This document shows, piece by piece, positions 41,201 to 51,673 of a stretch of 64,000 nucleotides of DNA (its first letter is position 1; each line of letters starts with the position of its first letter). Source of the stretch: Aphrocallistes beatrix. Its lineage: Eukaryota > Porifera > Hexactinellida > Sceptrulophora > Aphrocallistidae. Under the pieces are notes generated by a model. The model ran no database searches. It was not told the DNA's origin and saw only the letters and a program-made list of their open reading frames with translations. Location of the stretch: positions 124,001 to 188,000 of the forward strand of contig OY725504.1 of the NCBI GenBank assembly GCA_963281255.1. The letters run 5' to 3'. Position numbers and translations under genes: made by a program.

Positions 41201-44200
41201 GAACTCGGTTAGTACGTACTCGGATAATACGTTCTTCGGTTTAGCAAGTACTCATTTCTCTGAACCAAAATCCATATATAATATAGATGTCTATGTAGTA
41301 CAAACTCGGTTAGTACGTACTAATAAATCCTTCCCGAAGGGGTACGTCTTATCCGAGTTCTACTGTATCGATCATACGTATATATTTTCAGAAATATCTC
41401 GGAATCTACACTCTTAAATCCCCAGGGCAACAACTGAAAGCTAGTCTCTAGCATATTCTAAGATTTGTTTACTTTATGTATCCATTGTAAACAAAAACAA
41501 CAAATAATATATCCAACAGTTTTATATATACTCGCATTCCTGCAGTTTACACGTTTGAAGTTGTGATTATTTGCTGATTTATTTAGTTATTTCAAAATAT
41601 TAGTCACTAACCAAATGTGAGAAAACCGATTTTGTAAACAAACAAATGAAGAAACATTACCTTTATCGGTCAGGTATGCTTCGCTCTGTTTCGAATCCTG
41701 TTTATGCACTCCTGAGTATTCTAAGAATAGATGTGCCACATCGAATTTGAGACACAATATGGACCACACAAACACGTACTCCGGGAAGAAGCATCTGTAG
41801 GCAGTTCTGATGAGTTCCTTCTCCTCTTTCTGTTCGTCCGTCAGACTCTCACTGCTCAGTTTCCCTTTGACGTCACTCCCAGGAACAGAGTCTGTTTGTT
41901 TATCCATTTGTTGACGTGTTGTCAAGTCGTAGGCGTCGGTAATCTCTTCTCTTTCCTTTCCAGACGGAGTATCCCAAATGAATCCCCTTCCGAAAATGTG
42001 CTCTAGGAATTTCTGGAGAAAGTTCCTTACTCCGTCATAGTTTGACCCAACATTGAAGTTTGGGACTTTTAATATGGCCAAAGTGAGTCTTGAGAAAATG
42101 TATACTTCTTGGGAGGCCTTTAGGAAAATATCTTCAACTATTTTCTCTCTCCTCTGCACTACGATCTTCTGGAATGTCGTGCTATTGATAATCGTCTCCA
42201 CAACATCTCTGTTACCAAATATCAACGCGTATCTACCAATGAGAATAACATAATCTTCAAGATCTGAAGAAATTCTAAATTTATCTTTAATAGACAACAA
42301 ACTTTGTTGTTTGTCCGTTCGGAAATCTTATGAGCGTTGTTTACTTTCTATTTACTACAAGAACCTGTAAACAATTGTTTACAAAACATTTATAAACTGA
42401 CCTTATAGTTCTGTCGATTATCTTGGCATCAACTGGTTGTTCTAGTGCTAAAGCTTCGGGTTCGAACCTCTCTAAACGTTTGTTCACCGATTCTGCTGAT
42501 TGTGAGAAGATAGAAGGAGTTATTGTGTTCCAACGTGAGAAATCTATATTCGGAAGGTCGAAATAGGCATCAGCTTTCTGTAGAATCATTTTGTGTAGAG
42601 TTCCTCGCTTGGTTTGTAAATCGAAAATTGAACTCCATTTCTCCACTCCAGATATCACAGCTTTTTCTTCTCTGAAAACTTCTGAGCTATCTGATCTTTC
42701 TCTGAACATTTCTGGCAATTCCTCTTTGAAAGGGAATAACACCTTGAGGTGTGAAAATATGTATGTAAAGATATGTATGTAGTGTTGTCTATTTTAAGAT
42801 TATCAGATGTAGAAATGAATAATTATATAATCAAACAAACAAACAAACAAAAAACAAACAAACAAACAAACAAACAAACAAACAAACAAACAAACAAACA
42901 AACAAACAAACAAGTAAATAAATAAACAAACAAAATAAACAAATACTGACCTCAACTCGCAGCTGATTCGTTCTGAATTGCTGATTAACTCCGAAATTCC
43001 TCGGCTGTTCCAAGCTGACAACGACAGCTGGTATTTTCAGCAGCTGGGAAATGTGCCAGATGACTTTCTCTTTCAGATTTTCAGTCATGAATTTCTCTAC
43101 CGCCAGCCATATCGTCATACCTGCGGAATTAACCAATCAAACACACGCATACTTGCCAGCTGTCCCGCTTTTTTCACTCTTCTATTGAGCTATTTTTTTG
43201 AGTGTCCTGTATTTACATGAATTTTCCCCAATATATCCTGCTTTTTAAAATGCTATGTACTTTTCTATTGCGTCCCACCATGTCCCGTCTTATCATGGCT
43301 CAGGTTAGTAGACACAAGATTTTATTCAACCGAAATTATAACTCTATTATAGTCTCACTCCTGAGGAGAGAAGGATTTATGGCTTGGACATTGTGATTAG
43401 GTCCGTCCATACGTCGGTATGCACGATCCTGTGATATCAAAATACTTTAGTTATATCTATATTTTCACACCTTCACTACAGAACTGTGTTTAAAGGTGTT
43501 AATGGTATCTAAGCGGTATATTCACATGATACATCAGCTGATTATCCTACCTGAATATGGACTGATCACTTCGTCCAATTGTTTCTGTTCCTTGAGTGTC
43601 AACTTGGACAATTCAGGCGGGTGATCTCTTGCCTCGTAGTTAATCTCTCTTCTCTTCCCCTTGTCATCAATCTTCCTGAGCAGAATTCCTGTCAAGTGGA
43701 GCCGTTTCCTTAGAGACTCAGTCAATTCCTTCTCTCGCTTCTTCGCCTTGATAAGAGCGTCTCCTAGTAAGTTTGCGAACGGCTGTTTGGCCCCGTCTGT
43801 AATTATCCAGGATTTGTTGCTGATTATTAGCTCTTTCAAAGTGTTCCCTGTATACATCCATGGTTAATAAATTCTTTTCTACCAACTAGCTAGATGGAAA
43901 CACTTATATGCTGTCAGGAATGTGAATATTTCAAATAGGAGATATTTGTGTTATGATTAACCGCAGCTATCTGATCTAGGAAATAATGCAACTAATTTTA
44001 CTATATACTTGTATATGTAGATTTCTAGTGGCTACAGTATCCAAATTTAGAACACAATGTTGACGCATTTTAGTATAGTTGAGTTCTACCAAAAACAGTT
44101 TGGTATGGTGGAAATAGTTCGACTTTCCGAAAAAGGAAATACACGTAGTTCACATAAAAACCACCATTAATCCTAATGATAAAAAGTCGAACTATTTCCT

Positions 44201-47200
44201 AAATCTGTAATTCGAACTATATCTTTTATGACACCCAAACAGGTTTCTCTTGTAATTCCAGGGGTGATGGCAACCCCGCACCAAAATTGAATCACACTGC
44301 AAGCACTTGATTCCTCAGACTAACAGACAAGCCGGCCAAGTACCTAGATACACACCTGATTGTTTGCTATTCGAGTACAAAATTACATTACAACAATTTG
44401 GGAATGCCTAATTCCCGGGACGGGACTGCATCCCGTCCCGGGAATTAGGCATCTTGACTCGTCCCGTCCCGGAAATTAGGTACCTTTTCTGTCCCGTCCC
44501 GGAGATTAGGCATCTTAACCCGTCCCATCCCGAAAATTAGGCATCTTAACCCGTCCCGTCCCGGAAATAGGCATCTTAACGTCCCGTCCCGGGAATTAGG
44601 CATCTTAACCCGTCCCGTCCCTGAAATTAGGTATCTTAACTCGTCCCGTCCCGGGAATTAGGCATCTTAACCCGTCCCGTCCCTGAAATTAGGTATCTTA
44701 ACTCGTCCCGTCCCGGGAATTAGGCATCTTAACCCGTCCCGTCCCTGAAATTAGGTATCTTAACTCGTCCCGTCCCGGGAATTAGGCATCTTAACCCGTC
44801 CCGTCCCTGAAATTAGGCATCTTAACCCGTCCCACCCCGGGAATTAGGCATTCCCCAACAATTTGGATTTGGGAATGTGACATATATCTCACCAATGATT
44901 GGGATGGCAGTCTGCGGGAGGCTAATGTTAGCATCTAGCTCATCTGGCACGTCTTTGAAGTAGACGATCAAGTTGAAGAATCGGACATTCGTCGGGAAAT
45001 TCAGAGTTGGGGGAGCATTTCTCGATTGCATGAGGGTAAGCGCGCTTAAAATAGAAGCTGCCATGTACTCTGGTTGGTTCAGTCCCTCTTTTGATGTCAC
45101 ACCTAGAATGTCATGGTGGTCTTTTCCTTCCTCTTGAGTGTCCGTGAAGGTTTTGATCATACTTGTCACCTGGTTCTTAAAATAGTCATTCACTTTCTGC
45201 GTGGAAGATGGATTCAAGTATGTGGACCCTCTGGTCGATTCAGGAATTTCGTCATCTGTTTCTTGAGAGAAAAAATCCTCGATCTCCCTTCCTAGATACA
45301 GAATTGGAGGCTTGGTATTTTGCTGTGCCGATAGTTTGCGGTGTTTTTTCATTTGTTTACTTCTGCGCATACAGAAACGCATAATTATACATATGAATAC
45401 AAACAAACAACAACAACTTACCGAATATGACCTCATCATCAGGCTTGGTCTTATTATAGTACTTGCTCTGTCCGATATAATACCTATACTTCCCGATGTA
45501 GCTCTCTATGGATTTCCCAGTAACTGCCCTGATTCGATCTAGAGTGGGGCGCCTGATTGTGAAGTCTTCTGGGGTTGGACTGCTAGCGGGTCCGAACGCT
45601 TGGCCTATATTTGTGTCTTCTGTGTCAAACAATAGCTGGCCATCGTGTGGCGGTATTTTCTCAAAGAATTGTGGCTTGTTCTCTGGAGTGGAACTCATTT
45701 GTAATCATTGACTCTTATTGGTGTCTTTTATAATGTCTGAGTGCCTATATATAGTCTCACTATCATATCAAGAGTAATCCTATATACCCTTACCTGAGCA
45801 TTCCATTCAGCCACATCTGTTGCTAGCTCCATTGGATATATTTTATTGTAATACTAGTGTATTCAAATTGTTTGTTTGTACATTAAGTTTGTTTATTTGT
45901 TTACTCACTCGAATGTATGCGTAAATATGAATATTTAGTTTGTTTTCTTTGATACACTAATATTTAGTATTAATTACTAGCTTGAAATGAACATAATAAA
46001 TGTATGTATGTTAGTTAGTTTTTTATTTTTGTTTGTTTATTTGCTATTTATAGATATTCATGAAAGGGATGAAAGAGGTGTTGCACATTTCGGAATTGAA
46101 TCTAGAGATTCTGTTTCCTAGTATTGACAAATTACTTGGTTTATCTGGTAAGCTAATAATAATAATAATAACAACAAAATAACTAATCAACTTCAATAAT
46201 ACGTCTCGAATATGTATATACGTATATATTCAAACTTGTTTCTGTTTATTTTAAACTACTTCGTTCTGAAAAATCTTATCAACCAGCACTCCTTGACATT
46301 CTAATAATAGATCTGTCTATTTTTAGAGAAGTATCTAGTCCGTCTACTCAATCTCCGCTCAGAAGACCATAAACTTGATTCTGTGGGAGGAGCTATATAC
46401 GATTTGTTCTGTGGAGAATTCAGAGATCCAACCAAGAAATATTTCGGAGACTTCATCCGTAAACAGACCACTGCGTTAGCTAGCTACAAGGTAACGTGTA
46501 TGGTGCTTTGGAATGTATGGTATTTTATCATTTTTAATTTTAGAATATGGTGAAATCGAGGCAATTCGTGTCATTCATACAGGTAGAGTTAATATATATA
46601 TGTGATAGATTCAATTGGAACTATCTTGTATACTTAGTTCCAATTCGTGTGTCTATTTTTAGAAGTGTGAATCTATGCCTGAGTGTCGCAGGAAGACACT
46701 TCCAGACTGCTACCTCCTCATAGCACAGCGTCTGACCAAATACTCATGTTTAATGGAGAGAATTCTCAAGTATACTGATATAGGTAGGTCCTTGTTGCTA
46801 GATATTTGTATTTGATATTTCAAACAAATAAACAAACAAACAAAATTAACAAAATTAACAAATATCTTGTGTACTTTATTATTCAGTCACCAATTTAATT
46901 CATGGTTCCACTAATATTGACTAAAAAATTGAAACTTACACTCCTAAATACCACTAACATCCGAGATAATAGAGTATAAATGAGCCTAAAAATAGTAATT
47001 CCAATCTATAAATAGAACATTCGGACCATGAGTGTCTGCAGGATGCAGTGGATGAGGTTAAGGAGATAGTACAGTCCATCAATGATGAACTAACTGAGGA
47101 GCAGAACAAGGATTTCCTCAATAGAGTCACGGCTAACTTCGACTCTGCCATCTTGAAGGCCAGTGGGAAGATCAAGAAGTTTGAGAAGAAACTGAACTTC

Positions 47201-47977
47201 TCTGACAGGAAGCTTATCTCCTATGGGAAGACCATATGGTATGAGTCTCTAGTTGACAGGCAAAGTGTTTTGTTGTTGTTTTATATGTAAATATCATATG
47301 TAAACAAGTTCATAAACAAGCAAATACCAACAAATTACAGTCGACTCCGCTTAATAGGGCCACATCGGTCAGAGGACATTTTGCCCCGATTAAGTGGAGG
47401 ATCCTATTAACTGAAAATATTTTGTATTAGCTTCTATGTGTGAGAGCTATTCCGTTCCTACCAAAAGTGGCATGATTATGTGGTTGACCCGATTAAACAG
47501 TGACCCTATTAAGCGGAGTCAACTGTGTTTTCAATAAAATGCAAACAGTTTGCAAATTCCTAAGTTTTTTTGAGAATAATTCGTACTAATAAGTCTCTAG
47601 AATTTACCAATTAGCTACAGAAACGCATGCTCCATGCATCCCTAGTCCACTAATATATTACTATTCACCTAGGTTTATCAAGCAAGGCAAGCACACAGTA
47701 ACGCTGGAGACGATCCTAATGCTCTTCAACGAATCCCTCATCATGCTACTAGAGAAGGACTCCAGGTACTATATCCCCCAGATAGGAGACCTCAATCTCC
47801 CGTTCATCTACCTACACCAAGTCCTCGTGAAACCGAATGCAGTGGACAGGAAGTCCATCTTCCTGATCAACACGGATAAGTCTACTGCGGAGATGTATAG
47901 GCTCATGTTTGAGACGTGTGAAGAGGCTGCTAAGTGGCAGACTGAGATTGCCAAGTATGCGGATAAGATTCCAAAGG
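38218..47977 (+). CDS. Lbc-type RhoGEF gene, DH-PH exons
   Basis: Exons 38218-38269, 38330-38382, 46054-46147, 46327-46490, 46544-46582, 46663-46783, 47016-47238 and 47673-47977. They encode the Dbl-homology domain that exchanges GDP for GTP on Rho GTPases: RQSAIHELIWTEQNHLL, LLAQRLTKY-like LLIAQRLTKYSCLMERIL. A pleckstrin-homology domain follows (LISYGKTIWFIKQ.., ETCEEAAKWQTEI). The DH start is of the p115/GEF-H1/Lbc type (RQ..I.EL..TE..H...L). The DH domain is split after helix 1 by the 7.7-kb intron 38383-46053, which contains the complete antisense TRPM-like gene. Phases match at all junctions. It continues into the exon at 51674. Confidence 0.86.
38383..38747. other. gap between DH exon and TRPM 3' end
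   Basis: Holds an AT microsatellite at 38648-38692 (atatatatatac.. units). There is no coding exon on either strand. Confidence 0.6.
38748..45698 (-). CDS. TRPM-like cation channel
   Basis: Exons on the minus strand: 45698-45422, 45362-44893, 43847-43551, 43120-42951, 42742-42402, 42274-41661, 40853-40606 and 40259-38748. The N-terminal TRPM homology region includes SWIITDGAKQPFANLLGDAL (compare the family's WIFTGGT..GD.L). A pre-TM block ends in LPFWGEITLINLAQQ. The last exon has about six membrane helices, a pore region YPYYQIFGEYF and S6 IANVLLLNLMIAYFSQIYEDV, followed by the TRP-box-like FLEIVNEYKEK..PPPFNLI. The tail is short and basic with no kinase or NUDT9-type domain. The exon 1/exon 2 phase does not fit by one base, so a small exon is missed, or one of those borders or the start is wrong. 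Ion selectivity cannot be told. Confidence 0.85.
40898..41060. mobile_element. hAT-like MITE, 'ggttcccaacctgggg' family
   Basis: 163 bp from CAGTGGTTCCCAACCTGGGG to GAAAACAGCTG, with an imperfect 8-bp duplication (ccttatat / ccctattt). It lies in a TRPM intron. Confidence 0.82.
41196..41365. mobile_element. pogo-like MITE, family C
   Basis: 170 bp between TA dinucleotides with ends CAGTAGAACTCGGTTAGTAC and TATCCGAGTTCTACTG. An internal repeat of 'aactcggttagtacgtact' is present. No other copy of this family was seen in the window. Confidence 0.85.
42834..42936. repeat. (CAAA)n microsatellite in a TRPM intron
   Basis: About one hundred bases of near-perfect CAAA units (TTTG on the gene strand), starting a few bases inside the intron after the TRPM exon 43120-42951. 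Confidence 0.93.
43147..43313 (+). repeat. 'tcccgc' repeat, uninterrupted copy
   Basis: Runs from 'acttgccagctgtcccgc' to 'tcttatcatggctcag'. It is one of two copies not broken by a later insertion and the best guide to the family's extent. It lies in a TRPM intron. Confidence 0.68.
44110..44226. repeat. foldback repeat, 'gttcgaactatttcc' family
   Basis: Second copy of the palindromic repeat at 19250-19405, with ggaaatagttcgactttccg at the left and gtcgaactatttccta at the right. It lies in a TRPM intron. Confidence 0.7.
44400..44856. mobile_element. TIR element filled with a 31-bp tandem repeat
   Basis: 457 bp. The ends gggaatgcctaattcccggg and cccgggaattaggcattccc are inverted, with an 8-bp duplication aacaattt outside (44392-44399, 44857-44864). 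The interior is about 14 head-to-tail copies of a 31-bp unit (cgtcccgtcccgggaattag + gcatcttaacc). In the right half, two variants alternate to make a 62-bp dimer. It starts about 35 bases into the TRPM intron after the exon ending at 44893. Confidence 0.85.
45784..45975. other. TRPM upstream region / RhoGEF intron
   Basis: A minus-strand ATG reading MELATDVAEWNAQ at about 45832-45794, followed by gtaagg, looks like a short first exon. However, it does not join in frame to any acceptor I could find before the TRPM start at 45698. No other exon is seen before 46054. Confidence 0.3.
47338..47525. mobile_element. pogo-like MITE, family A
   Basis: 188 bp starting CAGTCGACTCCGCTTAATAG after TA and ending AAGCGGAGTCAACTG. 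The right-hand TA has mutated to TG. It lies in the PH-domain intron 47239-47672. Confidence 0.88.
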
Positions 47978-47987
47978 GTGAGTTGTG

Positions 47988-48329
47988 TAGTCAGGGTCGC
48001 TTATTATGAACTAACCTCCTGGTCCCAATTTCATTTTTAGATAGGATTTGTATTGAACTAAGTTCGCTTAATATGAAGTACAGTCGACTCCGCTTAATAG
48101 GGTCACATCGGTCAGAGGACATTTTGTCCCGATTAAGCGGAGAACCCTATTAACCGAAAATATTTTGTATTAACTTCTATGTGTGAGAGCTATTCCGGTC
48201 CTGCCAAAAGTGTCCCGATTAAGCGGTTGACCCGATTAAACAGTGACCTTATTAAGCGGAGTCGACTGTATCTCTATTATGAACATATTTTTTGGTCCCC
48301 TGGTGATTCATAATAAGCGACCCTGACTG
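47988..48329. mobile_element. pogo-like MITE, family B, with nested family A
   Basis: The outer element starts AGTCAGGGTCGCTTATTATG about ten bases after the splice donor at 47978. It ends AATAAGCGACCCTGACTG. Family A is inserted at its internal 'gaagtatctc' site (48081-48268). Confidence 0.9.
48081..48268. mobile_element. pogo-like MITE, family A, nested
   Basis: 188 bp between TA dinucleotides created from one TA of the host family B element. The uninterrupted site 'gaagtatctctattatgaac' is present in the copies at 14415 and 52016. Confidence 0.93.
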
Positions 48330-49165
48330 TATATCTATTTTTAGATACTTGTTCAAATTCTTTGGACTAGAATATTCTGTTAATATTCACCCATCACAGT
48401 CCAATCAATCTAGCTCTATACTAAATTTAGACACATATACTGTGCCACCACTCCACTTTAGACTGTCTAGTCTCAGAACGGAGTGGCACACTCTGCCATA
48501 GTTTGTGGTCTTGCTGCTAAGCTGCTGCTAGATAAAAGCTAGGGGCGACATATGTCCACCACAGTTCCATATCAAGCGACACTTTAAGGTGGCTGTTTTA
48601 ACCACTAACACAGTGGATTCAAGATATTGTATTGACATAATTTTATGTTAAAAGGTTGCTATGCAGTCTTATTTTTAGTAATTTTGATGTAATCGATTCT
48701 CAACAGATAATTTGTTTTGGCTGTTTGTTAGAAATAATGTTACTAAAAATAATCTGACATAAATCTCTTCTTTTGCAATGAGAAAAGAATCTTTTAAAGA
48801 AAATACATCTATCACTCCCTACCATATAATATAGTAGTTTCACTATGTCTCAGCTATCAGCTACCACTTCTAATAACCAGCAATGCCAAACATATTTTGA
48901 TGATATTTGAGATAATTACTAGTTCACTAAACACTAACCACCTTCTAAGACATGAAAATGTGTTTATAAAAACGAAAGTTATGAGATTCCTTGAAAAATA
49001 CAGACTGTTTCAACTGTTATATATGATGGCTATAGTACGCATCCATTGTCCATAGTATAAGCATCTTATAACACCTGGTAATACAAAATCTGGAAATCTC
49101 AGGATATTATTCGAATTATTTAATTTGATGACGTCACTCACTCAACTAATTACACACAGCTGATA
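48330..49165. other. intron sequence without recognisable gene
   Basis: A+T-rich part of the RhoGEF intron 47978-51673, between the nested MITE and FBXO4. Two CTA(A/T)4TAG decamers are present (48331 region, 48420 region). Nothing else is recognised. Confidence 0.5.
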
Positions 49166-50872
49166 CTACTGTATAATGTCTAGCTCTTGTAAGCACCACT
49201 TCACACAAGGAACCAAATCTGATTGGTCAGTTCCACACACGGAATGCACCAACCACGGTCTCTCCATCTCACTCAATTCCAGAAGGCCGGACACTTCCAG
49301 TGCGGTTTGTCCCACTGGAAGGGTGGCGTTTGATTGGACACTGATCACCACTAGAGGTGTTTTGGGGGGAGTACAGTTGAGCATAGCTCTCAGCTCTGTT
49401 CTGTCCACTCTGAACTGTTCCATTGGTGCATTGCAATCCACCGCAAACATTGCTAAGTCCGTTGTCAAGCATAAATCTTTGATCTGAGGCATTATCCTAT
49501 AAATAGATTTATAGATATATAAATATATTAGTATGATAAGTTACTATATACAGTCAGGGTCGCTTATGTGAACCACCAGGGGACCAAAAATCTGTTCATA
49601 ATAGAGATACTTCTATTAAGCGAACTTGATTCATTACAAATCCTATTTAATAAATGAAATTGGGACCAGGAGGTTAGTTGTTAATAAACGAATGTTCATA
49701 TTAAGCTAAACTGACTATAATAGTACTCCTCTGTCAGTATGATTTTGCTGGTCAGTAAACTTGAGGCTACCAAATCTTAATAATTGTTTTCAGCAGATAT
49801 TATATGAAATTACGTAAACGATACACCCAACCCACTTCTTCATTCTTAAAATAGTTGTCATAATACAACTGCATACATTCCAACTGTTTTGGCGGGACAT
49901 CCCGCTTTTTCGCTATTATATTGAGCTAATTTTCACGAAATTTCCCTATTATGTCCCGCTTTTTTTAAATTTTATGTATAATACTTTTCTATTGCGTCCC
50001 GCCATGTCCCGCGAAATTCAACGCTGCGTCCCGCTTTTATCATGACTCAAGTGGACATATATGTACTGTGGTCCTTCAGTGGGATTAATGTTCCCGTTAG
50101 AACGTGCATTCTTTAATTCAAATTGTGCCACTTTGTGTCCTTTCAAACATTCTCACCTTACACTGTCCTCGTAGCTCATCTCCTCTCCCACGACTTCCTT
50201 GCTGGCTGTCCCTTTATTCGGGTCTTCCAGGAGTCGGTTTATCCGCGGTCTCTCCCCTGCCACTATCGCTCTTCTCTCCGCCCAAGTGGCATTATAAAGT
50301 GTCACAACATTCATGACACCACAGCCAGTCAGTTCCAAGTGTATGCCAGCACCTATGCCATTAACACCTTGAGAATAGCCCACTTGCTTGAAGGGATTGC
50401 TTGGATCGTTTACGCTCAGCAACCAATTCCTCACGAGTTGACTGCTCTCTAGACCAGATCCGAACAGAATGCATTTAGGAATGAAAGTTCGAATCATCTT
50501 AGAAGCTTTTTTGAAGAACGAGCCTAAACCACTTGGCGCCACTCTGTGCAGTGCCACTTCTGGTCGCGAGCGGATATAAATAGACTTGGAAGTTTCGTTA
50601 TTTGTGGCCGTTTTTAATTGTGTCTTGTCTCCGACACATCTCCAAACACGTCTGTCCCTCTCCAGTAATTCCCTCCACACATCCTCTCTGTTGGCCAATT
50701 GAAACCAACCTCTCTTCACTTCTGCACACCTTGACAACGTAACTGCGTCCAGGAATGTGAATATTCTTATCATTACGTTGAGTGGTAGCTGTGAAAATGT
50801 GTCTTCAGATGGTTTTGTGTCTTCTTCTCTGTGTAGAGTGACTTCTTCAGATTTTGCGTTGAAATACGCCAT
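49166..50872 (-). CDS. FBXO4: FBXO4-type F-box protein
   Basis: Substrate adaptor of SCF ubiquitin ligases. Minus-strand exons 50872-50157 and 49496-49166 join in phase (SV|RIMPQIKDLC) to give 348 residues; human FBXO4 has 387. Residues ~27-75 are the F-box (FSQLPLNVMIRIFTFLDAVTLSRCAEVKRGWFQLA). The rest is the atypical GTPase-like domain of FBXO4: ILFGSGLE, VNGIGAGIHLEL, VVTLYNATWAERRAI, and in exon 2 LAMFAVDCNAP, TPLVVISVQSNATLP and PWLVHSVCGTDQSDL..WCLQEL. In vertebrates this domain binds TRF1. The gene lies antisense in a RhoGEF intron, and its own intron contains a family B MITE and a 'tcccgc' repeat. Confidence 0.88.
49551..49716. mobile_element. pogo-like MITE, family B, degraded
   Basis: Starts CAGTCAGGGTCGCTTATGTG after TA. 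Its right end is mutated (ttaagctaaactgacta). It lies in the FBXO4 intron. Confidence 0.8.
49873..50052 (+). repeat. 'tcccgc' repeat, uninterrupted copy
   Basis: Contains in order 'cccgctttttcgctattatat', 'tatgtcccgctttttttaa', 'cttttctattgcgtcccgcc' and 'cgtcccgcttttatcatg'. It provides the intact order of blocks for this family. It lies in the FBXO4 intron. Confidence 0.68.
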
Positions 50873-51112
50873 TTCTAGTAATATATAATACTTTTCAACT
50901 ATAAATAGATTATTTGTGTTCTAAAAACAGAGTTTCTAAATACGTATATGCATTTTTGGTCTGTAAATAAACTAGATTTTGTAAACACGTGTTTGTGTTT
51001 ACATAATTTGTTGAAAAAGTCAATATTTGTGCAGTATAACACTTTAAATATAATCCTTATTTAATGTTAAGCCAAATGCTACAAAATACTTTAATATACT
51101 TATCTATATATA

Positions 51113-51281
51113 CAGTCAGGGTAGCTTATTGTGAACCACCAGGGGACCAAAACATCTGTTCATAATAGAGATACTTCATATTAAGCGAACTTGGTTCAAT
51201 ACAAATCCTATCTAAAAAAGAAATTGGGACCAGGAGGTTAGTTCATAATAAACGAATGTTCATAATAAGCGACCCTGACTG
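51113..51281. mobile_element. pogo-like MITE, family B
   Basis: 169 bp between TA dinucleotides with ends CAGTCAGGGTAGCTTATTGT and AATAAGCGACCCTGACTG. It is upstream of FBXO4, inside the RhoGEF intron. Confidence 0.9.
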
Positions 51282-51673
51282 TATATATCTATCTGTATAT
51301 ATTGCATAAGATCTATATTAAGGTACAGTGCAATTGTCCTAATCTGGTTCAGTTAGAATTCTTGGTTCTTATATGAGCCAAATACTGCCACGTCAATATA
51401 TCCACATCACACTCTTGTATCTCAATGCTGCTGTTTGATTGGCTAACCATACTACATGAACAACGCATAGCAAATCTAATAATAGCGTCTGGTGTCATTT
51501 GTATTGATTGGACTCATCATAGCACCCAATCAGTGCTTATGGAATGTATTTTGATTGAATTGTTTTGCAGATTTCCGGGATCTTAACGATACAAACATTC
51601 TTTGTTTCAATTCTCGTATCTATAATGGCCTTTACGACATATTTAGATTCTATTTATAAATTTCTATTTTTAG

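Noticed and set aside
42440..42475. tRNA-like T-arm 'cgggttcgaacctc'
   Set aside because: It lies in a TRPM coding exon (ERFEPEALALE). No matching acceptor stem or D-arm is found around it.
44400..44856. Regularly spaced repeats resembling a CRISPR array
   Set aside because: Units are contiguous 31-bp tandem copies with no unique spacers, enclosed by inverted ends, in a eukaryotic intron.
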